Notes: generated by a model not told the origin, from the letters alone. Counted from the stretch's first letter, positions 36,168-44,963 are shown. The stretch: DNA of 64,000 nucleotides from Paraburkholderia phenoliruptrix (GCF_019511605.1 NZ_JAEUAV010000001.1:62001-126000); one strand, 5' to 3'. Numbers and translations: made by a program.

Positions 36168-37070
36168 ATGCCCTTCATCATCGATCGGCGCACGCTTTAC
36201 GTCGCACAACATCCCGGCCGCTTCACGCTTGAAACGCTGAAGGCTTTCCGCGCGAACCAGGGGCTGCTGCTCGCCGGCGCGGTGGCCTATTACGCGCTGC
36301 TCTCCATCGTGCCGCTGATGATACTGATCGTCATCGCACTGTCGCGCGTCGTGCCGCAGCACCTTTTGCTGCCCGCCCTGGGGCACCTGTTGCAGTGGCT
36401 CGTGCCTGGCCAGTCGCGCGCGCTCGTGCAGGAATTGGCCAATTTTCTCGCCCATCGCGCGGTGATCGGTTGGGTGCTGTTCGTCACGATGCTGTTCTTC
36501 AGTTCGCTCGCCTTCACGGTGCTGGAAAACGCGATGTCGTTGATCTTCGTTCATCGCGTGGCCATCAGGCGGCGCCATTTCCTGCTTTCTGCGCTGCTGC
36601 CATATTGCTACATTCTGTTTCTCGGCGTCGGCGCGCTGATTGTTACCGTCGTGTCGAGCGGACTCGAGGCGGTAGGCGCAGAAGGCTTCGATTTCTTCGG
36701 TACATACGTTTCGCTGCAAGGCCCTTCGCGCGTGCTGCTGTACCTGCTCGGTCTGGCCGGCGAGATTTTCGTCTTGACGTCGATCTATATGGTGATGCCG
36801 GTCGGGCGGCCATCGATCAGGCACGCGCTATTTGGCGGCATTGTGGCCGCCGTGTTGTGGGAGATCACGCGGCACGTGCTCGTGTGGTACTTCGCCACGC
36901 TTTCGCAAGTCAGCGTGGTTTACGGGTCGCTCACCATGGCAATCGTCATTCTGTTCAGCCTGGAATGGCTTGCGACATTGCTGCTGTTCGGTGCGCAGGT
37001 AATCGCGCAATACGAGCGCTTCGGGCTCGAGCCGCAAGGCGCGCCGAAGCAGCCCATCAAGACCGGCTGA
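36168..37070 (+). CDS. YihY family inner membrane protein
   Basis: 300 residues from the ATG at 36168 (GAGGA just upstream); an ATG at 36081 would add 29 non-family residues. Six predicted helices: LLAGAVAYYALLSIVPLMILIVIAL, WVLFVTMLFFSSLAFTVLENAMSLIF, ALLPYCYILFLGVGALIVTVVSS, LLYLLGLAGEIFVLTSIYMVMP, AVLWEITRHVLVWYFATLS and LTMAIVILFSLEWLATLLLFGAQVIAQYE. The AYYALLSIVP motif is the YihY/BrkB hallmark. Once called ribonuclease BN, the family is now considered membrane proteins of unknown role. Confidence 0.92.
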   Translation: MPFIIDRRTLYVAQHPGRFTLETLKAFRANQGLLLAGAVAYYALLSIVPLMILIVIALSRVVPQHLLLPALGHLLQWLVPGQSRALVQELANFLAHRAVIGWVLFVTMLFFSSLAFTVLENAMSLIFVHRVAIRRRHFLLSALLPYCYILFLGVGALIVTVVSSGLEAVGAEGFDFFGTYVSLQGPSRVLLYLLGLAGEIFVLTSIYMVMPVGRPSIRHALFGGIVAAVLWEITRHVLVWYFATLSQVSVVYGSLTMAIVILFSLEWLATLLLFGAQVIAQYERFGLEPQGAPKQPIKTG

Positions 37071-37242
37071 GCCCTGCGAGCAGCGCGCGCGGCCCGCAGG
37101 CGCCGAGCGCAGCGGATCCCGCGGTTGCAACCGGCTGCGGTAACATGGCGCGCATCGTGCCCCTGCGGCACGCCACAGGACCGCACAATGAGCATCGTTC
37201 AGCGCACTCACGTCTCCCACTGTTTGCAGAGGGCCGCAGCGT

Positions 37243-38319
37243 ATGCTTGACGAAGCGCTGGTCGCAGGCAAACTCGCCGAGCGTGGTCTCGTTCCCGATG
37301 CCAGGCAACGCGCTGCAATCGCGGCGCTCGTCGCACTGTTCGTTACGCCTCGCGGCGGCAGAGACTCGCGCTATCAGGGAGTTTATTGCCACGGATTGCC
37401 GGGGCGCGGCAAGAGCCTCGTGGTCGACACCGTGTTCGACCTCGTGGAAGGCCGCAAGCGGCGGCTGCACTTTCACGAGTTTCTGCGCGAGATGAACCAG
37501 CGCCTCGTGAACGAGCCGCGCGGCGACGACCGGCTCGGCTCGGTGTCCAAACAATGGCTCGACGGTATCGAGCTGTTGTGCTTCGACGAATTCCACGTGC
37601 ACGACATTGCCGATGCTTTTCTGATGGGCCGTTTTCTCGACACGGCTATCAAGCTCGGCACGCGCATCATGCTCACATCCAACTATGCGCCGGACAGCCT
37701 GCTTTCCGACCCCGAGTTTCATGAGCGTTTCGTGCCCACCATCGAGCAGATCAAGCAGCACTTTTGCGTGATTCATTTCGACGGCGCGCGCGACTATCGT
37801 TTCGGCGGCGAGGCGCATCCTTCGCCGCGCTTTTTCTCGCCGCTCGACGCAGCCACCGGCAATGCCCTGCGTGACGTCTTCCTGCGCCATGAGAGCAGCG
37901 GCGCACTGGAAGCGACCAAGGTCAGCGCCGCGGGCCGTCCGCTGATTGCGCGCGCGGTGGGTGCCGCCATGCTGTGGGCCGACTTCGAAACGCTGTGCGT
38001 GGAGAGCCGCTCGCACCTGGACTACCTGGACCTGGCCGAGCGCTGGCACGGCTTCATTGTCGATAACGTGCATACCGGGTGGCTGACCCGATCGCATACG
38101 CTGCAGCGGCTCGTGTGGCTCGTCGATATTCTCTACGATCGCAAGCGTGCGCTCTTCATTGCGTCGGACCAGCCGATTCACGCTGCATTGCGCGGTCTCG
38201 AAGGTGCACACGATCTGTCGAGGACGCTGAGCCGCCTCGCGGAAATGGAATCGCGCGCGTACCGCAATACACTCGACGATGCGCTCGCACAGCCGATGCC
38301 CAGCAGGAGTGAGAGCTAA
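37243..38319 (+). CDS. zapE: ZapE/AFG1-type AAA ATPase
   Basis: 358 residues. Walker A GLPGRGKS (51-58), LHFHEFLREMNQRL, Walker B LLCFDEFHVHDIADA (about 111-125), RIMLTSNYAPDSLLSDPEFHERFVPTIEQI, and the C-terminal VDILYDRKRALFIASD segment. ZapE associates with FtsZ at the septum during stress; mitochondrial Afg1 works in protein quality control. Burkholderia genomes commonly carry a housekeeping copy near the 2-oxoglutarate dehydrogenase genes; this may be a second, diverged copy. It stands alone in the same direction as yihY. Confidence 0.9.
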   Translation: MLDEALVAGKLAERGLVPDARQRAAIAALVALFVTPRGGRDSRYQGVYCHGLPGRGKSLVVDTVFDLVEGRKRRLHFHEFLREMNQRLVNEPRGDDRLGSVSKQWLDGIELLCFDEFHVHDIADAFLMGRFLDTAIKLGTRIMLTSNYAPDSLLSDPEFHERFVPTIEQIKQHFCVIHFDGARDYRFGGEAHPSPRFFSPLDAATGNALRDVFLRHESSGALEATKVSAAGRPLIARAVGAAMLWADFETLCVESRSHLDYLDLAERWHGFIVDNVHTGWLTRSHTLQRLVWLVDILYDRKRALFIASDQPIHAALRGLEGAHDLSRTLSRLAEMESRAYRNTLDDALAQPMPSRSES

Positions 38320-38439
38320 CGCGAGTCCAGGCGCAAGATCAGGCGTCGGGTGTGCACTCGCCGCTGAAGCAGGAATGCACCGTGCTACCGCCGTGCAGAC
38401 GAGTCAATCTTCAGCGGATTAGCACCCGCCCCTCTCACG

Positions 38440-39525
38440 ATGATCAGAACTGCTTCGCTCGCGGCCGCGCTTTGCGCGGCTTGTCTTTCTTCTGCCTGCG
38501 TGCATATCGGACCTTCGCGCCTGAAAGCCGATCAGGTCGATTACGCTCGCGCACTGGGCGACGCGAAAAAGCGCGAGATCCTCGCAGCCGTGGTCGGCCT
38601 GCGCTATGGCGACGCGCCCGCCTTTCTGACCGTCAGCAGCATCATCGCGGCCTATACCTTCGATGCAAGCGGCGGCGCGACCGCCAACGCAGGCTCTGGC
38701 AGCCAGCCCAACTATGCGCTTGCCACGGGCAGCGTGTCGTATTCGAACCACCCTACCTTCACGTTCACGCCGACTACCGGCGAAGCGTTCGCCTCCGCCT
38801 ACATCCGGCCGCTCGCGCCCGCACTCGTGCTGCCGCTCGCCGAGGGCGGCATTCCGATCGACCTGCTGTTGCGCATTACCGCGCAATCCGTAGGCGGCTT
38901 GCAGAACGGCAATGCGCTCGGCGGAGAAAACAGTGCCGGCGCGCCGGGCTTTTTCGAATTGCTGCGCGCCCTGCGGCGCTTGCAACTCGCGGGCGAGCTG
39001 AACGTGGAGTCGCGCAAGGTGGGCGAGAAGAACGACCAGATGAGCGTGTTCCTCGTCATGGGCGCCACCACCAGCGGCGACTCGCCACAAATCAGCGCCG
39101 ATGTCGCGCGCGTGCGCAAGCTGCTGCATCTCTCATCGAATACGCGCAGCTACGAAATCGTGTACGGGCCTTCGTCCGCGTGGCACAAGGCCGACAAGAT
39201 ACCGATGGTCACGCGCTCCGTGCTCGGCATCCTGACCGATCTGGGCGCGCAGGTGCAGGTGCCGACCGAGCGCATCAGCGACGGCTCGACAAAGCCGACC
39301 GTCGGCCTGATCGGCGGCGAGACGAGGCCGACCATCATCGTGCACTCCGGCAAGACAGCGCCCGACAATGCGTACGTGACGATCCCGTATGGTGCGTCGG
39401 CTTACTGGGTGGAGCGCAACGACTTCGACTCGAAATACGCATTCACGGTCGTGCAGAACCTGATGGCGCTCGCCGAGGCCGACACGAGCAACAAGGCACC
39501 TGTCGTGACGATCCCGGCGAACTGA
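38440..39525 (+). CDS. lipoprotein of unknown function
   Basis: 361 residues. Lipoprotein signal MIRTASLAAALCAACLSSAC with modified Cys about residue 20. The rest is soluble: YARALGDAKKREILAAVVGLRYGDAPAFLTVSSIIAAYTF near the N-terminus, a Gly/Ser-rich segment, YIRPLAPALVLPLAEGGIPIDLLLRIT, then an alpha-beta C-terminal half with YEIVYGPSSAWHKADKIPMVTRSVLGILTDLGAQVQVP. I do not recognise a named domain. A GGAG-like site is weak. It lies alone between zapE and the convergent transketolase. Confidence 0.8.
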   Translation: MIRTASLAAALCAACLSSACVHIGPSRLKADQVDYARALGDAKKREILAAVVGLRYGDAPAFLTVSSIIAAYTFDASGGATANAGSGSQPNYALATGSVSYSNHPTFTFTPTTGEAFASAYIRPLAPALVLPLAEGGIPIDLLLRITAQSVGGLQNGNALGGENSAGAPGFFELLRALRRLQLAGELNVESRKVGEKNDQMSVFLVMGATTSGDSPQISADVARVRKLLHLSSNTRSYEIVYGPSSAWHKADKIPMVTRSVLGILTDLGAQVQVPTERISDGSTKPTVGLIGGETRPTIIVHSGKTAPDNAYVTIPYGASAYWVERNDFDSKYAFTVVQNLMALAEADTSNKAPVVTIPAN

Positions 39526-39554
39526 ACGATGCGATCAATGCGGCACGGGTCGCC

Positions 39555-41639
39555 TTACTGGCCGGCGCCCTTTGCCTGCACACGCGCAATCTGCTGTTTG
39601 GCCGCTTCATACACGTGCTCGGGCGTGAAGCCGAACTTTTTCTTCAGATCCGCAAGCGGCGCGGAAGCGCCAAACGTGTGCATCACCACCTGCGCACCTT
39701 GCCTGCCGACGTAGCGGTCCCAGCCGAGCGACGCGGCCTGCTCGACGGCCACGCGCGCGTCGATGTCGGGCGGCAACACGCTGTCGCGATACGCTTCGTC
39801 CTGCCGCTCGAACAGATCCCATGACGGCATGGACACCACGCGCGCCGCAATGCCCTCGGCCTTTAGCTTCTCGTACACGTCGACGCAGATAGAAAGCTCA
39901 CTGCCGGTGGCGAGCAGAATGACCTGCGGCTTCTGTCCGTCGGGTGCATCCGCGAGCACATAGGCGCCCTTCTTCACGCCCTCGGCGGACGCATAGCGGC
40001 TGCGGTCCAAAGTAGGCAGCGGCTGCCGCGACACGACAATGCACGCCGGACGCCGCTTTTGCGCAAGCGCGACGCGCCATGCCTGCGCCACTTCGTTCGC
40101 ATCGCCGGGACGCAGCACCGTGAGCCCGGGCACACCGCGCAGCGACGCGAGCTGCTCGATCGGCTGGTGCGTCGGCCCGTCTTCGCCGACACCGATCGAA
40201 TCGTGCGTGAACACGTAGACCGCCTCGACCTCCATGATTGCCGACAGACGAATCGGCGGCTTCATGTAGTCACTGAAAATCAGGAACGTGGAGCCGTAGG
40301 GCCGCAGGTTCGACAACGCGAGACCGTTGACCACCGCGCCCATGCCGTGTTCGCGAATGCCGAAGTGCAGATTGCGGCCACCGTAGTTGTCATATTCGAA
40401 GCTGCCCGCGCCCTCGAATTTCAGGTTCGTTTTCGTGGACGGCGCGAGATCGGCCGCGCCGCCGATTATCCAGGGCACGCGCGCGGCAATCGCGTTCAGC
40501 ACCTTGCCCGACGAGTCGCGCGAGGCCATGCCTTTCGGGTCCGCGTCGAAAGTGGGAATGTCGTTGTCCCAGCCCACCGGCAAGTCATGCGCTTCGATCA
40601 GTGCGAATTCGCGCGAGAGTTCCGGATACTGCTTGCTATAGGCGTCGTACCTGGCCTGCCATTCCTCGCGTGCCGCCTTGCCGCGCGCGCCGATGCCGGC
40701 GGCAAAGCGCTCGTGCACGCCGTCGGGCACGTAGAAAAATTTGTCCTCGGGCCAGCCGTAGAACTTCTTGGTGAGCGCCACTTCCTCCACACCGAGCGCT
40801 TCGCCGTGTGCTGCGGCGGTGTCCTGCTTGTTCGGCGCACCCCAGCCAATAACGCTGTTGACCACGATCAGCGTCGGCCGGTCCGTCACGCTCTTTGCCT
40901 CGACGAGGGCGGCTTCGAGCGCGGCCGCGTCGTTTGCGTCGTCCACATGCAGCGTGTGCCAGCGGTAGCCGCGAAAACGGCTCTCCACGTCGTCGCTATA
41001 GGCGAGATCGGTGTGCCCTTCGATCGTCACGCGATTGCTGTCGTAGATCCAGATGAGGTTCGAGAGCTTCAGATGCCCCGCAAGCGACGCGGCTTCGTGC
41101 GAAATGCCTTCCATCATGTCGCCGTCGCCACAAAGCGCATAGACGCGATAGTCGAAGAGCGGCGCATCCGGCTTGTTGAAGCGGCTCTCGTACCAGCGCG
41201 CCGCCATTGCCATGCCGACACTGTTGCCGAGGCCCTGGCCGAGCGGGCCCGTGGTGGTTTCGACACCCGTCGTCATCCGGTACTCCGGGTGGCCAGGCGT
41301 CTTGCTGTCTATCTGCCGGAAGCGCTCGATATCCGCGAGCGACACCGCGGGCTGGCCGGTGGGCTTGCCGTCTTCGTCGACAGCCTTCACGTTCGCGAGA
41401 TGCAGCAGCGAATACAGCAGCATCGACGCGTGCCCGACCGACAGCACGAAGCGGTCGCGATTGGGCCACAACGGCTCTTCGGGGTCGTAGCGCAGATGGT
41501 TCTGCCACAGATGGTAGGCAACCGGCGCGAGCGCCATCGGCGTGCCTGGGTGGCCGGAATTGGCCTTCTGAACAGCGTCCATCGACAGGGTGCGGATGGT
41601 ATTGATGCACAACTGATCGAGGGCGGGATCGTTTTGCAT
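39555..41639 (-). CDS. tkt: transketolase
   Basis: 694 residues, AAGGAG before the ATG. Thiamine diphosphate enzyme exchanging two-carbon units among pentose, hexose and erythrose phosphates. Signatures: CINTIRTLSMDAVQKANSGHPGTPMALAPVAY, TTGPLGQGLGNSVGMAMA, CGDGDMMEGISHEAASLAGHLKLSNLIWIYDSNRVTIEG, HFGIREHGMGAVVNGLALSNLRPYGSTFLIFSDYMKPPIRLSAIMEV, and THDSIGVGEDGPTHQPIEQLASLR. Next to phosphoketolase and gnd in function, it sets the flow of pentose phosphate. Burkholderia normally have a housekeeping tkt with gapA; this copy is solitary, so it may be a paralogue. Confidence 0.96.
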   Translation of the reverse strand: MQNDPALDQLCINTIRTLSMDAVQKANSGHPGTPMALAPVAYHLWQNHLRYDPEEPLWPNRDRFVLSVGHASMLLYSLLHLANVKAVDEDGKPTGQPAVSLADIERFRQIDSKTPGHPEYRMTTGVETTTGPLGQGLGNSVGMAMAARWYESRFNKPDAPLFDYRVYALCGDGDMMEGISHEAASLAGHLKLSNLIWIYDSNRVTIEGHTDLAYSDDVESRFRGYRWHTLHVDDANDAAALEAALVEAKSVTDRPTLIVVNSVIGWGAPNKQDTAAAHGEALGVEEVALTKKFYGWPEDKFFYVPDGVHERFAAGIGARGKAAREEWQARYDAYSKQYPELSREFALIEAHDLPVGWDNDIPTFDADPKGMASRDSSGKVLNAIAARVPWIIGGAADLAPSTKTNLKFEGAGSFEYDNYGGRNLHFGIREHGMGAVVNGLALSNLRPYGSTFLIFSDYMKPPIRLSAIMEVEAVYVFTHDSIGVGEDGPTHQPIEQLASLRGVPGLTVLRPGDANEVAQAWRVALAQKRRPACIVVSRQPLPTLDRSRYASAEGVKKGAYVLADAPDGQKPQVILLATGSELSICVDVYEKLKAEGIAARVVSMPSWDLFERQDEAYRDSVLPPDIDARVAVEQAASLGWDRYVGRQGAQVVMHTFGASAPLADLKKKFGFTPEHVYEAAKQQIARVQAKGAGQ

Positions 41640-41880
41640 GAGACACTCCTTGTTCGGCCGTCAGCCACATTGCCCCCGCGCGCTGCGGCGAAGGCTGTGT
41701 TCAAAACGGTATTCAACGGTAGTCAAACGGTGTTCGCGGGACACAACAGATGAACAACCCGACAAGCCTTCACGATAATGCGCCGATGCGCGCAACTCTG
41801 CACGCAGCGTGACATTGTGTAGGAGGCGAGCGAACTGCTCTTCTGTGCGCCAACGCACACGGAGTAACCGGAAGGCGAAG

Positions 41881-41935
41881 GCGAGCGACAGGCGAGCGAC
41901 AGGCGAGCGACAGGCGAGCGACAGGCGAGCGACAG
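41881..41935. repeat. five perfect 11-base GCGAGCGACAG tandem copies
   Basis: Units at 41881-41891, 41892-41902, 41903-41913, 41914-41924 and 41925-41935. They lie in the 305-base gap (41640-41944) between the cupin stop and the tkt start, so downstream of the cupin and upstream of tkt on the minus strand. Nothing else recognisable is in the gap. Confidence 0.95.
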
Positions 41936-41944
41936 CAGGCGCTA

Positions 41945-42490
41945 TCAGGCCGCGTTCAACCAGTGCTCGCACAGCGGGCCATGCTCGCCGTCGACGGGGT
42001 CCATTCGCGGAAACGGCACGGCTTGCATGGCCGCGAGCTCCTGCGGCGTGAGCGCTTCGCGACGAATGTCCCACTGCTGACCCGCCGGATAGCCCCCCAC
42101 CACGCGAAAGCGGCCCTCGAACGACTGTAGGCAATGGCCAGTGCCGGCTGGCAAAAGCAGCACGTCCCCAACAGAGACGCTCACCACCTTGCCGCCTGGA
42201 CCGCCAACGATCACTTCCGCGGAACCCTCGCTCACGCCGAGCACCTCGTGCGCAGTCGAGTGGAAATGGTGATAGTCGAAAATGCCGTCGCGCCATTGCG
42301 GCGGCCATTGATTGCGCGCGAACAGCACTTCGAATGCGGCGGCCACGTCGCCGATGGCGGGGTCGACAGCCTGCCGGTAAACCACGACCGGCAGCTTGCG
42401 ATTATTCGGTACCCAATCGTGCGGTTCGAGCATGAAGGCTTCGTACTCGGTCTGCATTGCATCGAATGCGTGCGTCGATTTTTCCTGCAT
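41945..42490 (-). CDS. cupin-domain protein
   Basis: 181 residues from the ATG at 42490, with CAGGAG upstream. A single cupin barrel in the middle: DYHHFHSTAHEVLGVSEGSAEVIVGG (motif 1, metal-binding His and Glu) and GDVLLLPAGTGHCLQS (motif 2). The C-terminus has the family pattern RREALTPQELAAMQAVPFPRMDPVDGEHGPLCEHW. This cupin subtype is described in many Burkholderia genomes as a small cytoplasmic protein with no known reaction. It could be a dioxygenase, isomerase or metal-dependent binder. Confidence 0.85.
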   Translation of the reverse strand: MQEKSTHAFDAMQTEYEAFMLEPHDWVPNNRKLPVVVYRQAVDPAIGDVAAAFEVLFARNQWPPQWRDGIFDYHHFHSTAHEVLGVSEGSAEVIVGGPGGKVVSVSVGDVLLLPAGTGHCLQSFEGRFRVVGGYPAGQQWDIRREALTPQELAAMQAVPFPRMDPVDGEHGPLCEHWLNAA

Positions 42491-42579
42491 CTCTGGCTCC
42501 TGTGCGTGGGGCGCGGGTGCCGCATGCGCGAAACGGCAACCGGCGATCTTGCACCGCCGCATAAAGCGCGCCTGCCCGG

Positions 42580-42825
42580 GTTGGGGCTGCGCTTTTGGCT
42601 GCGCTTGGGGCGCCCGGGTGGCTGCGTGTCTGGCCGCGCTGGGTGGCTGCGCTGGGTGGCTGCGCTTGTGACGGCGCTGGGTGGCCGCGCTTAGGGCCGC
42701 TTGTGGCCGCTTGTGGCCGCTTGTGGCCGCGCCTTTGGGCCGCGCCTCTGGGCCGCGCCTCTGGCCGCGCTAGTGGCCCGCCGTTGGCCGCCTGTTGGCT
42801 CCGCTGTCGGCCCCGCTGTTGGCCA
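42580..42825. repeat. imperfect GGCTGCGCTGGGT / GGCCGCTTGT repeat field
   Basis: About 245 bases built of decaying 10-13 base units: GGCTGCGCTGGGT copies around 42640-42665, three GGCCGCTTGT copies around 42700-42730, and GGGCCGCGCCTCT copies around 42735-42765. It fills most of the 413-base gap (42491-42903) upstream of the cupin gene. Long open frames through it are artefacts of the repeat. Confidence 0.75.
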
Positions 42826-42903
42826 GTTAGAAAGCAATCAGGCTCGCTGCGCGGCGGCACGCCGCGCAGCCAGGTCGACGCCTTGCGCGCATACGAGAAA
42901 TGC

Positions 42904-43074
42904 TCAGCCGCCGCCGATGCCCTGCAGCACCTTCCCCGTGCCGCCGCATACGGTGCACTGCTTTCCTTCCACCTTGCCCGTGCCGTGGCAGGCGCGGCAA
43001 ATGTCTTCGCCAACGCCGGGGGCGTCGGGGGGCGCTTCATCGCCGGGGTTCAGGGGTTCGTTGTCCTGTTGCAT
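42904..43074 (-). CDS. 56-residue zinc-ribbon peptide with CxxCxGxG motifs
   Basis: Minus-strand ORF of 56 residues starting at an ATG (a GGAGAG lies just upstream). An acidic Pro-rich N-terminal half (NEPLNPGDEAPPDAPG) is followed by CRACHGTGKVEG and CTVCGGTGKV, a pair of DnaJ-type CxxCxGxG half-sites that should bind one zinc ion. It ends Gly-Gly-Gly. Such single zinc-ribbon peptides occur in Burkholderia annotations without function. It lies 26 bases after the low-complexity gene on the same strand, so they may be co-transcribed. Confidence 0.75.
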   Translation of the reverse strand: MQQDNEPLNPGDEAPPDAPGVGEDICRACHGTGKVEGKQCTVCGGTGKVLQGIGGG

Positions 43075-43100
43075 GTGTCTCTCCGTTTGTTTGCACGTAG

Positions 43101-43517
43101 TCAGTTCTTGTGCGACGCACGGCCACCGCCGCCCGCGGGCTCGCCATGCGCGCCTGTTCCGAGCGGAACCTCGGCGGTCTGCTCGGGATGCTGGTTCGAG
43201 CGCGGCGGGTTCGTCTGTCGGTCGACGCCGGTCTGCACGACCGGCTCGATGCCGAGCGGGCTTGGCTCTACATAATGCGTGCCGCTTGGCTGGTTGCGCG
43301 CTTTCACTTCCGGCGACGGTTCGGCAGCACTGGCATTCGCGCGTGAAGTGCCGGACTGCATGTCCGGTTGGGTGTCGCGCTGTGCATCGGTGCGCGTGTC
43401 GGGCGTGATGTCGGGCATTGTTTCGGGCATTGTTTCGGGCATTGTTTCGGGCTTTGCGTTGGGCGTTGTGCCGGGCTTCGTGTCGGCGTGCGATTCCGGC
43501 TGCGTTCCGGGCTGCAT
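43101..43517 (-). CDS. low-complexity Pro/Thr/Glu-rich hypothetical protein
   Basis: 138 residues, with AAGGAGAG in front of the ATG, which supports translation. The protein is hydrophilic, rich in Pro, Thr, Glu and Gln, with tandem PETM units (about 23-35) encoded by 12-base repeats. No hydrophobic core, so probably disordered. It looks like the disordered proteins associated with desiccation or osmotic stress in some bacteria, but I have no motif to support that. Confidence 0.6.
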   Translation of the reverse strand: MQPGTQPESHADTKPGTTPNAKPETMPETMPETMPDITPDTRTDAQRDTQPDMQSGTSRANASAAEPSPEVKARNQPSGTHYVEPSPLGIEPVVQTGVDRQTNPPRSNQHPEQTAEVPLGTGAHGEPAGGGGRASHKN

Positions 43518-43819
43518 GGCTCTCTCCTTTTATCGGCTACACCTGCGTCGGAGCAACATATGGACCCCAACGGCACCTTGACCGTAACCCGACCAAAGGG
43601 CGCCGCCAGCAAGCCCCGCTCCGCGGTCTCGCAGCGGCTGCGCTCACGCCTCCATTTGCGCATGCTTCGCCCGTCCCCTAGCCCCTTCACGCAGGAGCGA
43701 CGCATTCATTCGCGCACTCGACAAGCGTGCTGCGCGCACCCATCGCGCATCCATTGGGCACGCCCATTGCGTACTCAACGCTGAAGCTTCGGATTCATCT
43801 TTGTAAAAAGGAGCGCCTC
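43518..43819. other. 302-base gap with two divergent promoters
   Basis: Between the divergent low-complexity gene and the small gene at 43820. No repeat, RNA or further gene could be supported. Both promoters should lie here. Confidence 0.5.
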
Positions 43820-44056
43820 ATGCCAATCACGACCATTCGCGTGTCCGATACGGAAGTCCAGGTCGAACGAACCCTTTACACGTTCGCGCAAAAGAGCGAT
43901 GCGGACGCATTCGCGCAGTGCGTAGTGAACGATTCGATCGACACCTGCTATCGCAGCCATCCGCCTCTGTCGGCACGGCCCACTGTGCCGGACGAACACC
44001 CTGACGACCCCAATCGCGGCAGTACGATTTCGCCTTCGCTTGGCGGTATGCCCTGA
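43820..44056 (+). CDS. small hypothetical protein
   Basis: 78 residues with AAGGAG nine bases before the ATG. Starts MPITTIRVSDTEVQVERTLYTFAQKSDADAFAQCVVND, a compact alpha-beta like start, then a Pro/Asp-rich tail (PDEHPDDPNRGSTISPS). No known domain recognised. Confidence 0.65.
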   Translation: MPITTIRVSDTEVQVERTLYTFAQKSDADAFAQCVVNDSIDTCYRSHPPLSARPTVPDEHPDDPNRGSTISPSLGGMP

Positions 44057-44132
44057 GCGCAAAGCGCGGCCCCTGATTGCCGAATGAGCTGCCGCACGAG
44101 CGCGCCGCTTGCTGATGGCGAGCGCGCTACGG

Positions 44133-44378
44133 TCACTTTTCCGGCGAAGCGCGGTCGGCCGCCACGATCTGCTTGCCGTACTCGATGGCGGCGCGCCGCG
44201 CTTCGTCGGCGGTTTCATAGGGGCCGATTTCCGGCGCACCGTCGAATGGAAAAAGAATCCTCCTGTCCGCTTTGCGGAGGACCTTCAGCCCACCTACATA
44301 ACGGCCGTCGCCTGTTCCGTGATAGCTGGCGAAAATCTCAAACTCGTCGTCAGCAACGTCGGCCTTGTGTCGCGCCAT
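44133..44378 (-). CDS. small DUF6723-like protein
   Basis: 81 residues. DEFEIFASYHGTGDGRYVGGLKVLRKADRRILFPFDGAPEIGPYETADEARRAAIEYGKQIV is one compact domain of a type repeatedly seen in Burkholderia (DUF6723-like, by memory of the pattern). Cytoplasmic, unknown function. Confidence 0.65.
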   Translation of the reverse strand: MARHKADVADDEFEIFASYHGTGDGRYVGGLKVLRKADRRILFPFDGAPEIGPYETADEARRAAIEYGKQIVAADRASPEK

Positions 44379-44518
44379 TTCGTGTTTCCCTGTGCCTGTA
44401 TTTCCGGTGCCCGAACAGGCACCTCACGCTCTTTCGCGCCATGCCATGTGCATTGCGCGTGAGCGAAGGCAGCAACGGCCGTTCCACGTGCGAAAGCCGC
44501 TACGCGAAAGGCGATGGA

Positions 44519-44550
44519 GGGATCAAAGCGGGATCAAAGCGGGATCAAAG
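44519..44550. repeat. three 11-base GGGATCAAAGC tandem copies
   Basis: Copies at 44519-44529, 44530-44540 and 44541-44550 (last ends AAAGG), about 55 bases upstream of the Pro-rich gene start. Confidence 0.85.
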
Positions 44551-44606
44551 GGCATGCGCATTGCGCGCAGGAAAACGCAGCAGGAACACAAAAAGTGGAG
44601 ATAACG

Positions 44607-44822
44607 ATGACCCTGTCAAACACGTACGACGCAGCGGCACGTGTGATGCACACGCCGACGCCGCCGGAGATCGACCCTGAAGCGCCGCCGGCCCCCAACA
44701 TCGATCCGGATCCACCGCCCGCTCCCGACGACGACCCGGGCGGCGCGCCGCCCGGTGCGCCCGAAGGCGATCCGCCCGCAACCCCGCCGCCAGTGCATGC
44801 GCTGCGGCGTGTGCGGCACTGA
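44607..44822 (+). CDS. short proline/aspartate-rich hypothetical protein
   Basis: 71 residues, GGAG eight bases upstream of the ATG. After MTLSNTYDAAARVM comes a long run of Pro, Asp and Gly (PPEIDPEAPPAPNIDPDPPPAPDDDPGGAPPG) and a basic LRRVRH end. Disordered; no domain. Sits with the other tiny low-complexity genes. Confidence 0.5.
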   Translation: MTLSNTYDAAARVMHTPTPPEIDPEAPPAPNIDPDPPPAPDDDPGGAPPGAPEGDPPATPPPVHALRRVRH

Positions 44823-44963
44823 AGCGCAACCCGCACGAAACTCGAGCGGAGCGATACGCGCTCGGCGCGCACACGACGCTCTCAATTGGCGCTCTCAATT
44901 CCGATCTGATGCAATCGCAATCGGATGCAGTTGCAATCGCCGCGTGAAGCCGCGCCTCGCGAA

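Noticed and set aside
42580-42825. Repeat-encoded proteins on both strands
   Set aside because: Open frames arise from the repeat itself; no ribosome site and no conserved residues.
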